Of a stretch of 64,000 nt of DNA, positions 56,478 to 64,000 are shown one piece after another; the first letter of the stretch is position 1; each line of letters begins with the position of its first letter. Below the pieces are notes generated by a model. That model searched no databases. It was not told where the DNA came from and saw nothing but the letters and a program-made list of their open reading frames with translations. The translations under genes were made by a program, and so were the position numbers. Source of the stretch: Anaerobacillus arseniciselenatis (GTDB taxonomy: Bacteria > Bacillota > Bacilli > Bacillales > Anaerobacillaceae); the NCBI RefSeq assembly GCF_001865995.1, contig NZ_MLQQ01000001.1:868001-932000 (forward strand), given 5' to 3'.

Positions 56478-57494
56478 TTATTCATATAAATGGCAAGCAA
56501 CAAAATGACCAGGCTCTAACTCTTTCAACGTAGGTACAATTTCTTTACAATGATCCATCGCCTGCGGACAACGTGTATGGAATACACAACCTTTTGGCGG
56601 ATTCGATGGGCTTGGTACATCACCTTTTAAAATAATTCTTTCACGCTTCACTTCACTTGGATGCGATTTTGGTATCGCCGAAAGTAATGCTTGTGTATAT
56701 GGATGCATCGGATTTTTGTACAAGGTCCTTTTATCTGTTACTTCCATCATACGACCTAAATACATAACACCAATACGGTCTGAAATATGTTTAACGACTG
56801 ATAAGTCATGCGCGATAAATAAATACGTTAATCCAAACTCTTCTTGCAAGTCATTCATAATATTTAAAACTTGCGATTGGATGGAAACGTCCAGTGCGGA
56901 TACCGGTTCATCTCCAATAATCAATTTAGGATTAAGTGTTAATGCGCGAGCGATCCCAATTCTTTGTCGTTGCCCACCCGAGAATTCATGGGGATAACGA
57001 TCACGTAATTGCGGCATCAACCCAACACGATCTAAAAGGTGTTCAACTCGCTCTTTTCTTTCCGCTTTCGTATATAAATTATGAACTCGAAATGGTTCCT
57101 CTAAAATCGTTCCAACTGTTTTTCTTGGATTTAATGAAGAAAACGGATCTTGGAACACCATTTGAATATCTTTCCGATAAGGTTTCAACTGTTTTTCTTT
57201 TAAATATGATATATCTTCTCCATCGAAAAGAATTTGTCCATCGGTTGGTTCATATAAACGAATGATCGACCTTCCTGCCGTCGATTTTCCGCAACCAGAC
57301 TCCCCTACAAGGCCAAATGTTTCTCCTTTTTTTATAAAGAAGCTAACATCATCAACCGCTTTGACGTGTCCCACGGTCTTTTGAAGAATTCCAGACTTTA
57401 CTGGAAAGTACTTTTTCAGACCGTTAACTTCTAATAAAATATCCGATTTTGCATCATTATTAGTCTTGCTATCATTTAAAGTAGCAGTGCTCAT
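56478..57494 (-). CDS. ABC ATPase (OppF/DppF type), set 2
   Basis: ATG 57494 is chosen, nine bases after GGAAGGAG and one base past the OppD stop; the in-frame ATG at 57515 lies inside the preceding gene. The 338-residue ATPase has [23 protein letters not shown] and [10 protein letters not shown], and is nearly identical to the set 1 copy. Confidence 0.93.
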   Translation of the reverse strand: MSTATLNDSKTNNDAKSDILLEVNGLKKYFPVKSGILQKTVGHVKAVDDVSFFIKKGETFGLVGESGCGKSTAGRSIIRLYEPTDGQILFDGEDISYLKEKQLKPYRKDIQMVFQDPFSSLNPRKTVGTILEEPFRVHNLYTKAERKERVEHLLDRVGLMPQLRDRYPHEFSGGQRQRIGIARALTLNPKLIIGDEPVSALDVSIQSQVLNIMNDLQEEFGLTYLFIAHDLSVVKHISDRIGVMYLGRMMEVTDKRTLYKNPMHPYTQALLSAIPKSHPSEVKRERIILKGDVPSPSNPPKGCVFHTRCPQAMDHCKEIVPTLKELEPGHFVACHLYE

Positions 57495-57495
57495 C

Positions 57496-58473
57496 TTAGC
57501 TATCTCCTTCCTCATGCAAGAAACAACGTGATTTACGACCTGGATAAACTTCGATTAGATCAGGTTGATTTTCTATGCATTTCTCCATAACATGCGGACA
57601 ACGGGTAGAGAATCGACAGCCTTTCGGAAAATTATCAGGAGAAGGAACATTTCCACCGATTGACGATAAACGCTCTTGTTCTTCATTAATTTTCGGCACT
57701 GACCCTAATAGACCTTGTGTATATGGATGTAATGGGTTATCAAATAGTTGAACGATTTCAGACTCCTCAACGACTTGACCAGCATACATAACTAAAACGC
57801 GGTCAGCTAATTCTGCTACAACTCCTAAATCGTGAGTGATTAATATAATAGATGAGTCAAATTTATGAGATAAGTCTTTCATTAGCTCTAATATTTGCGC
57901 TTGAACAGTCACATCTAATGCTGTCGTAGGCTCATCGGCAATTAATAGTTTCGGATCACAACTCATTGCCATCGCAATCATTACTCTTTGTCTCATTCCA
58001 CCTGACAACCGGTGCGGATAATCATCTAAGATTTCTTCAGCTCGTGCAAAACCTACGATTTTTAATAAATCAACCGCTCTTTGTCTAGCTTCTTTTTTTG
58101 AGATCTTTTTATGGTAAATTAAAACTTCTGTAATTTGTTCACCGATCGTTAGAACAGGATTTAATGAAGTCATCGGTTCTTGGAAAATCATCGCAATATC
58201 ATTTCCGCGAACTTTATACATTTCATTTTCACTTAGTGATAATAAATCAGTACCATCAAAAATAATTTCACCAGCAACTGTCTTTCCACCAGGCTTTGGT
58301 ACAAGTCCCATAATTGATAAAGACGTTATACTCTTCCCAGACCCTGATTCACCAACAATAGCTAACGTTTCACCTTTTTTTACGTTAAAGTCTAATCCGT
58401 CAACTACTGGAAAAACTTTATTTTTCGAAAAAAAGTGGGTTTTTAAGTTTTTTACTTCTAACAACGTCGACAT
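57496..58473 (-). CDS. ABC ATPase (OppD/DppD type), set 2
   Basis: The 325-residue ATPase has GESGSGKS, LSGGMRQRVMIAMAM, LIADEPTTALD and a CRFSTRCPHVMEKC C-terminal motif. It is first in the five-gene set 2, close to its set 1 paralogue. Confidence 0.94.
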   Translation of the reverse strand: MSTLLEVKNLKTHFFSKNKVFPVVDGLDFNVKKGETLAIVGESGSGKSITSLSIMGLVPKPGGKTVAGEIIFDGTDLLSLSENEMYKVRGNDIAMIFQEPMTSLNPVLTIGEQITEVLIYHKKISKKEARQRAVDLLKIVGFARAEEILDDYPHRLSGGMRQRVMIAMAMSCDPKLLIADEPTTALDVTVQAQILELMKDLSHKFDSSIILITHDLGVVAELADRVLVMYAGQVVEESEIVQLFDNPLHPYTQGLLGSVPKINEEQERLSSIGGNVPSPDNFPKGCRFSTRCPHVMEKCIENQPDLIEVYPGRKSRCFLHEEGDS

Positions 58474-58890
58474 CAGCTGCTATTCACCACCTATTTTATT
58501 GACTCATTCTAGTAATCTAACATTTTCTTTTATTGTTACAAAAGAAAAAATTTTCAAACAATTTAAGAAAAATTGTTTTTTGAAAATAATAATTTTTCAC
58601 TACACACTGAATATTACACCAACTTAGCAAATGTGTCAATCATATTACACTTTTTTTTTGAATTGGGTCAATAAATAGAAAATTCCTTTCAGTTCGGCGC
58701 TTTAACGCGATAAAAACGCCGTTAATTAAAAAGCATTTATTCACTTTACTAAATTAGCATAAGAAACCGAAAAACCAATAACAGTTCGTTTATAATATCA
58801 ATATAATTTATTGACAGAATATTTAAAATGGTGCTCTGGTCTACTGTCCATTTAGTAAACTACTTCGTTACTCCATGTAGAAATATTTAT
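58474..58890. other. Spacer upstream of ABC operon 2
   Basis: About 415 bp, AT-rich, without gene or clear promoter; a TTAACGCGATAAAAACGCCGTTAA palindromic stretch near 58702-58725 could be an operator. Confidence 0.4.
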
Positions 58891-58921
58891 AAAAAGCAAA
58901 AAGGGAGACAAATGTCTCCCC
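58891..58921 (-). terminator. Terminator of the third binding-protein gene
   Basis: GGGAGACA pairs with TGTCTCCC; TTTTTGCTTTTT follows on the minus strand. The binding-protein gene upstream is therefore a separate unit, perhaps with readthrough into operon 2. Confidence 0.85.
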
Positions 58922-58937
58922 CTGTCTTAAGCTTTTA

Positions 58938-60611
58938 TTATTCGTTAATCCACCACTCATTAACACGGTACATGTTTGAACGTGGGTGATGAGTAAATCC
59001 TTCGATATCTTTATTTAATGCAAGGAATTGCTCTGGGTAGTACAAGAATGTGTATGGTTGCTCTTCAGCTAAGATTTCCCATACTTCAGCTAGTGCAGCT
59101 GCACGTTCATCTTGATCAAGGATTAAAGTGTTATTGTCAGCAATTTCATCAACCGTATCATTACGGTAGCTAATGTTATTTAAGCCATTCTCAATTTCTT
59201 TTGAATGCCAAATTGCACTTGGATCTGGGTCAAGAGCTAGACCCCATGCTAATACTACAGCATCAAAGTCATAGTTCGGTGGGTTGATCTTGTCTAAGAA
59301 AGCTCCCCATTCCATTTGTTCAGCTCTAACTTCAATTCCAATTTGACCTAAATACTGTTGTACGATAATCCCGATGTCACGACGAACGACGTTACCATCG
59401 TTAGAAAGAATTGTGAATGAGAATCTTTCACCATCTTTTTCAAGAATTCCGTCTGAACCTGGCTCCCATCCAGCATCCGCAAGAATTTGCGACGCTTTCT
59501 CTGGATCAAAGTCAAACTTAGCAACATTATCGTTGTAAGCCCAACTTAATGGAGATACAGGAGCATGAGCAACTTCAGCGTTTCCTTCCATAATTGTTTC
59601 TACAATTTCTTGACGATCAATCGCATGTGTTAATGCTTGACGAACGGCTACATCTTGGAACAATGGATTTTGTAAGTTCCAACCAATATAGTCATAACGA
59701 AGGGCTAATGTATTAGAAATCTTTGCATGATCAAATGTTTCAATTGTTGGTAATTCTGTTGGTGGAGCAACCATCCAATCAATATCACCTGTTTGCATTA
59801 ATAAAACTAGAGCATTTGAGTCTGCGGCAAAACGGAATGTTACTTTATCAAGGTACGGACGACCTTCAAAATAATCTTCAAACGCAGTTAATACTAAGTT
59901 TTGCCCTGGAGTCCAGCTTACAAATTCAAACGGACCAGCACCGATTGGCTTTTCAATGTTAAACTCACGGTAGTCTTCTAAATCAGCAATTGGAATATCA
60001 CCTAAAATATGATAAGGTAAGATACCGTAGCTCATTAATGTAGGGAAACGAGCGTCAGGCTCATTTAATGTAAATTTAACTTCATAATCATTAATCGCTT
60101 CTACTTTTTCTAAAGCTGTAAAACTACCAGCACGTGGACCAGTATAGTCTTCATGTAAGAAAATTTCATATGTGAATACTACGTCTTCAGCAGTCAGTTC
60201 TTCTCCATCATGGAATAGAACACCTTCACGAATTGTATATGTCCACTCCATTCCATCTTCAGAAATAACAGGTTCATCTACAGCTATGCTAGGAACCATT
60301 TCCAAGTTTTCATTAGAGCGCATTAACCCAGCAAAAATTAAGTCAGTTTTATCAGCACTTGCTGAGTCTTGGTGATAGTGTGCATTAAATAATACTGGCT
60401 CACCAGATGATCCTAACACTACTTCTCCACCATACTGAGGTCCTTCTGTTGCAGGCTCATCATCTGTTCCCTCATCTGTTCCTTCATCTGCTGGTGTCGA
60501 AGTATCTCCACCTTGTTCATCGGTTGATGACTCCTGGCCTCCACACGCCACTAAAAATAGTGACAACATGAAAATCATACTTAACAAAATTAAAAGCGAT
60601 TTCTTTTTCAA
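58938..60611 (-). CDS. Third solute-binding lipoprotein (family 5), orphan copy
   Basis: The 557-residue protein starts with TTG 60611 after AAGGGGG. It has the lipobox LFLVAC, an acidic low-complexity linker (DEGTDEGTDDEPATEG) and an SBP_bac_5 domain very like those of sets 1 and 2. It lacks its own permeases and presumably feeds one or both neighbouring transporters. Confidence 0.9.
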   Translation of the reverse strand: MKKKSLLILLSMIFMLSLFLVACGGQESSTDEQGGDTSTPADEGTDEGTDDEPATEGPQYGGEVVLGSSGEPVLFNAHYHQDSASADKTDLIFAGLMRSNENLEMVPSIAVDEPVISEDGMEWTYTIREGVLFHDGEELTAEDVVFTYEIFLHEDYTGPRAGSFTALEKVEAINDYEVKFTLNEPDARFPTLMSYGILPYHILGDIPIADLEDYREFNIEKPIGAGPFEFVSWTPGQNLVLTAFEDYFEGRPYLDKVTFRFAADSNALVLLMQTGDIDWMVAPPTELPTIETFDHAKISNTLALRYDYIGWNLQNPLFQDVAVRQALTHAIDRQEIVETIMEGNAEVAHAPVSPLSWAYNDNVAKFDFDPEKASQILADAGWEPGSDGILEKDGERFSFTILSNDGNVVRRDIGIIVQQYLGQIGIEVRAEQMEWGAFLDKINPPNYDFDAVVLAWGLALDPDPSAIWHSKEIENGLNNISYRNDTVDEIADNNTLILDQDERAAALAEVWEILAEEQPYTFLYYPEQFLALNKDIEGFTHHPRSNMYRVNEWWINE

Positions 60612-61289
60612 TGTACTTCCCCCTTCAGAAAATTTTGAATATTTAATGTAGAGTTTGGCTCTTTATTCTGCAGTTTAACAATATTTCATATAATAGCGAG
60701 ATACAAAGAGACCTAACTCTAACTTAATCAACATGCTTTTTTGTACTTATTTAGTGAACCAAATATAGTAATCTATAAAGCTATTAATTACTATATTATC
60801 AAAAACTTTATTACGGTAAACGTTTTTTGAAAATAATGAATTTTACCACTAAATGAATATTACAACATCTTTTTTTATATGTCAACAATATTACAGAAAA
60901 TAATTTGAATTTACAGATAATTATTTTTAAAGTGTTCTATATTACATTTTACAAAATAAAATGATTTAATATTTCTTTTTTCGTTGTTCTTATTTGACTC
61001 TTTATTAAAAATTTTATGATACAAATCTATACTAATAAAATTTATAAATATTTACCTTCCATGCATAGAATAACATCATCCTTTGGTTTCTATAATTTTT
61101 ATAGCTCTATTTCCCTCTATAATTTAGGATGTTTCACCTTCAGTTAATTCAATTCTATATTTTTTTATTTTTATAATCTAATATTTATACATTCGTAATT
61201 TTAAAAACCAGAAGTTTATATGAAGTGATAACTTGATTTGAAAATACTACTCATAACTAACGTTTTATGTTTCGATTCATTATAAAATA
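60612..61289. other. AT-rich spacer upstream of the orphan binding protein
   Basis: About 680 bp without genes, repeats or a clear promoter that I can identify; composition is extremely AT-rich. Confidence 0.4.
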
Positions 61290-61358
61290 AGAAGAGGCTC
61301 CCAAGAACCCATCCGCCATTACAATTGTAAGCAGATAAACTTCTGGTAAGCCTCTTTA
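61290..61358 (-). terminator. Terminator of serS
   Basis: AAGAGGCT and AGCCTCTT close a ~65-nt hairpin loop about 30 bp past the serS stop. The 3' side on the minus strand (GAGCCTCTTCTTATTTTAT) is moderately T-rich. Confidence 0.55.
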
Positions 61359-61384
61359 TTTTCGAAAATAATCTACTAAAATTA

Positions 61385-62659
61385 TTAGTTTAAAATAGAT
61401 ACTCCACCCATATACGGCACTAACACTTCTGGAACTATTACAGAGCCGTCTTCCTGCTGGTAATTTTCTAAAATGGCAGCGACTGTTCGACCAATAGCAA
61501 GTCCAGAACCATTTAATGTATGAACGAACTCAGTCTTTCCTTTCGCTTCTCTTCTAAAACGAATGTTAGCTCTTCTTGCTTGAAAATCCTCAAAGTTACT
61601 ACATGAAGAAATTTCACGGTACGTATCGGAGTTTGGAATCCAAACTTCAATATCGTATTTTTTCGCTGCTGTAAAACCAAGGTCGCCAGTACACATACTC
61701 ATCACTCGATAAGGAAGCTTTAACAGCTGCAGGACTTTTTCCGCATGGCCTGTTAAAAGCTCTAACTGCTCATAAGATTCTTCAGGTTTTACAAACCTTA
61801 CTAACTCAACTTTATTAAATTGATGTTGGCGAATTAACCCTCTCGTATCTCTCCCTGCAGAACCGGCTTCAGAACGGAAACAAGAGCTATATGCCGTATA
61901 AGTAATTGGGAGTTGTTCTCCATCAATAATTTCATCACGGTGCATATTCGTTACAGGAACTTCCGCAGTTGGAACTAAAAAGTAATCTTCTTCGCGAATT
62001 TTAAATGCATCTTCTTCGAATTTCGGTAGTTGTCCTGTCCCCGTCATACTAGTTCGGTTAACTAAATATGGAGGTAATACTTCCTCATAACCGTGCTCGT
62101 CTTGGTGAAGATCCATCATGAAATTGATTAACGCTCGCTCTAGTCGCGCCCCTTTTCCTTTATAAAAAACAAAACGGCTACCTGTAACTTTTGATGCACG
62201 TTCAAAATCTAACATATTTAAGTTTGTGGCAATGTCCCAATGCGCCTTCGCTTCAAATGCGAAGTTAGGAACCTCTCCCCAAGTACGAACACAAACATTG
62301 TCGTCTTCAGTTAAACCTATTGGAGTACTCTCATGAGGGATATTTGGAATTGTTAATAAAATTCCCTCTAGCTGTCCTTCAACCTCACGTAACTGTTCAT
62401 CAAGTTGTTTAACTTCTTCAGATACTTCTTTCATTTCCTTTATTAAATGATCGGCATCTTGTTTTTCCCGTTTTAATTTCGCTACTTCTTGGGATACCGT
62501 ATTTCTTCGGCTTTTTAATTGCTCTGCACGCGCAATCACTTCTCTTCGTTTTTGGTCAAGTTCACCGAAGCATTCTAAATCGGCAATCTTTTCACCTCGA
62601 TTTTCAAGTTTCTTTTTTACTTCTTCAAAATTGGTCCTTAAAACCTTTACATCTAACAT
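61385..62659 (-). CDS. serS: Seryl-tRNA synthetase
   Basis: The 424-residue class II synthetase has an N-terminal coiled-coil tRNA-binding arm (~residues 30-100), motif 2 [25 protein letters not shown] and motif 3 [25 protein letters not shown] precedes ATG 62659. It is under a T-box, with a MITE inserted between the T-box and the ribosome binding site. It lies downstream of pdxST, as in B. subtilis. Confidence 0.98.
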   Translation of the reverse strand: MLDVKVLRTNFEEVKKKLENRGEKIADLECFGELDQKRREVIARAEQLKSRRNTVSQEVAKLKREKQDADHLIKEMKEVSEEVKQLDEQLREVEGQLEGILLTIPNIPHESTPIGLTEDDNVCVRTWGEVPNFAFEAKAHWDIATNLNMLDFERASKVTGSRFVFYKGKGARLERALINFMMDLHQDEHGYEEVLPPYLVNRTSMTGTGQLPKFEEDAFKIREEDYFLVPTAEVPVTNMHRDEIIDGEQLPITYTAYSSCFRSEAGSAGRDTRGLIRQHQFNKVELVRFVKPEESYEQLELLTGHAEKVLQLLKLPYRVMSMCTGDLGFTAAKKYDIEVWIPNSDTYREISSCSNFEDFQARRANIRFRREAKGKTEFVHTLNGSGLAIGRTVAAILENYQQEDGSVIVPEVLVPYMGGVSILN

Positions 62660-62688
62660 TGAATTACCTCCTAGTTTTTCTTAATTAA

Positions 62689-62801
62689 TGAATTTCATAA
62701 TTCATTATTCTCTCCACTAAGGTCAATATATAGTTGCGCCAAAACCATTCGCAAACTATATATTGCGTGATGTGGCTCGTTTTTGGTAATTATGAAATTC
62801 A
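62689..62801. repeat. MITE-like palindromic repeat, copy C, inside the serS leader
   Basis: The 113 bp element with TGAATTTCATAATT terminal repeats is nearly identical to copy B (26696) in opposite orientation. It ends 30 bp upstream of the serS start and lies about 70 bp after the T-box terminator, so it is transcribed in the serS mRNA, where it could fold into a long hairpin. Confidence 0.92.
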
Positions 62802-62870
62802 CTCAATATTATAACGTTTTAAAAAAGCTAAGGAATGATTCCGAGCCTTCTCTAAACGATTTCCTAAAAT

Positions 62871-63090
62871 AAATAAAAAACTCCCGTCCCAAAATATAAA
62901 GGGACGAGAGTTTACCCGCGTTGCCACCCTAATTAAAGAGCATCAATAGTTGCTCTTTCTCTTAGCACCTTAGTAACGGTGGTGAACCGGAATTACCTAA
63001 TAAAAGTACAAGCACTTCGTTCAATAATCTACTCAAGGATGGATTCACACTGCACTAATATCGATTTGCACCTACCATCGACTCTCTGTA
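62871..63090 (-). promoter_or_regulatory. T-box riboswitch of serS
   Basis: On the minus strand AGAGAGTCGATGGTAGG opens stem I, AGGGTGGCAACGCGGG (62915-62930) is the T-box, and CTCTCGTCCC/GGGACGGGAG with a T run (62871-62910) is the terminator. A TCC (Ser) in GTGAATCCATCC is a candidate specifier codon. Uncharged tRNA-Ser would favour antitermination. Confidence 0.95.
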
Positions 63091-63160
63091 AATAGTCTCA
63101 ATGTTACTATTTCCTTTCATTGCATTTCCACTTATTTATTTCTTTATATTTAACCAAAAC

Positions 63161-63754
63161 TTATACATTTAAACATTTACTTTTCGTTTCTTTAACAACG
63201 TCGACAAAATATTGATGAAAACGAGCATCTGCCGTTAATTCTGGATGAAATGAACAAGCTAAAAACTGATTTTGTCTTACAGCAACAATTTCACCTTTAT
63301 ATTTAGAAAGAATTTCAACGTCTTCACCTACAGCCTTAATTAAAGGGGCACGAATGAAAACAGCCATGATATCGTCAGCAATTCCTTTGACCATTAATTC
63401 AGCTTCAAAACTTTCTCGCTGACGGCCAAATGCATTGCGTTCTACTTCCATATCAATCACTTCTAAATGCCCGTCTTTTTGACCGACTAGTTGTTTGGCC
63501 ATTAATATTAAGCCTGCGCAAGTACCGAACATTGGTTTTCCTGCTTTTGCAAATGCTTTTAACGGTTCAAAAAAACCATATTTATCAATCAGACGACGCA
63601 TCGTTGTACTTTCACCACCCGGTAATACTAAACCGTCTAAATCATTGAGTTGCTCTATTTTTTTTACAACAACTACCTCGACACCAGGGGCTATAAGAGA
63701 ATTAACATGTTCACGAACCGCTCCTTGCAAAGCCAGTACTCCTATTTTAACCAT
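63161..63754 (-). CDS. pdxT: Pyridoxal 5'-phosphate synthase glutaminase PdxT
   Basis: The 197-residue class I glutamine amidotransferase supplies ammonia to PdxS. It has [22 protein letters not shown], the nucleophile in [10 protein letters not shown] (Cys) and FHPELT (His). It follows pdxS by about 40 bp, a gap that contains an AGAAAAGCGCAAGCGC repeat head. Confidence 0.97.
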   Translation of the reverse strand: MVKIGVLALQGAVREHVNSLIAPGVEVVVVKKIEQLNDLDGLVLPGGESTTMRRLIDKYGFFEPLKAFAKAGKPMFGTCAGLILMAKQLVGQKDGHLEVIDMEVERNAFGRQRESFEAELMVKGIADDIMAVFIRAPLIKAVGEDVEILSKYKGEIVAVRQNQFLACSFHPELTADARFHQYFVDVVKETKSKCLNV

Positions 63755-63795
63755 TGAAATACTCCCTTTCTATAGAAAAGCGCAAGCGCAAAATT

Positions 63796-64000
63796 TTACC
63801 AACCGCGTTCTTGCATACGCTCTGAAGGATCTAAGCTTGAAATTTCAATTCCCTTCATTGCCGTACCAAGTCCTTTTGATAAGTTAGCAATTAATTCATA
63901 ATCCTCAAAATGAGTTGTTGCTTCAACGATTGCACGAGCAAACTTTTCTGGATTATCTGATTTAAAGATACCAGAACCTACAAATACCCCATCAGCACCT
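63796..64000 (-). CDS. pdxS: Pyridoxal 5'-phosphate synthase subunit PdxS, 3' end only
   Basis: The last ~67 residues are visible: [14 protein letters not shown], then [17 protein letters not shown] and the C-terminal MQERGW. The 5' part lies beyond the right edge. With PdxT it makes PLP from ribose 5-phosphate, glyceraldehyde 3-phosphate and glutamine. Confidence 0.96.
   Translation of the reverse strand, partial: GADGVFVGSGIFKSDNPEKFARAIVEATTHFEDYELIANLSKGLGTAMKGIEISSLDPSERMQERGW

Overview
The window reads as chromosome of a low-GC Gram-positive spore former of the Bacillaceae. The evidence is bofA, the large SRP RNA, CIRCE-controlled groES-groEL, a T-box on serS, and gene blocks in Bacillus subtilis order. 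NrfHA nitrite reductase, ThiH (the anaerobic route to dehydroglycine), Rex and Fnr-type sites point to an anaerobic or facultative bacillus, perhaps Anaerobacillus-like. The genus is an inference. Almost everything after position 8.9 kb lies on the minus strand.

1-8.98 kb is an integrative island abutting the 3' end of groEL. It holds a partial tyrosine recombinase running off the left edge (1-1611, minus), two copies of a cassette made of a structured leader RNA and a 75-residue helix-turn-helix gene, integrase 1, a three-gene minus-strand operon (UPF0174-like membrane protein, GTPase with a membrane-type C-terminus, second GTPase), and a paralogous integrase 2. The GTPase operon is the best candidate here for an undescribed, possibly defensive, system.

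8.98-28.9 kb is the groEL-groES-ydiL-ydiK ... rex-moaC-ydiF ... tsaD-rimI-tsaB-tsaE-thiL block. Where tatAC sits in B. subtilis there are instead thiG-thiH under a TPP riboswitch and an MFS exporter. rex carries a one-base frameshift in an A run. A cluster of eight DnaA-box-like nonamers lies just downstream of tsaD. An initiator tRNA-Met follows, with two tandem 138-139 bp repeats that each copy its 5' end, then a trans-sulfuration enzyme.

29.1-29.9 kb is a collapsed rRNA operon: tandem promoters, leader, only about 86 nt of 16S, then directly a 23S-5S-type spacer and 5S. It joins the thiL side (rrnE-like context) to the bofA-recR-dnaX-scr-tadA side (rrnA-like context), so it is either a real rrn-rrn deletion or an assembly join.

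30.2-34.8 kb is bofA, yaaL, recR, yaaK, dnaX, SRP RNA and tadA. 35.1-45.3 kb is a complete System I cytochrome c maturation operon (CcmE with Cys instead of His, CcmF, CcmH, two CcmI-like proteins, CcmA, B, C, D and a TlpA/CcmG-like thioredoxin, headed by an unrecognised secreted membrane protein), preceded by nrfHA. Perfect or near-perfect TGTGA-N6-TCACA sites precede both operons, which suggests joint anaerobic control of the haem enzyme and its assembly machine. System I is unusual in Bacillales, where ResBC (System II) is the norm.

46.3-60.6 kb is a tandemly duplicated oligopeptide/nickel-type ABC transporter (two sets of five genes plus one extra binding protein). 61.4-64 kb is serS with its T-box, pdxT and the 3' end of pdxS. 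Short palindromic repeats occur between genes throughout, including a MITE-like family (three copies of 111-113 bp), one of which sits inside the serS leader.
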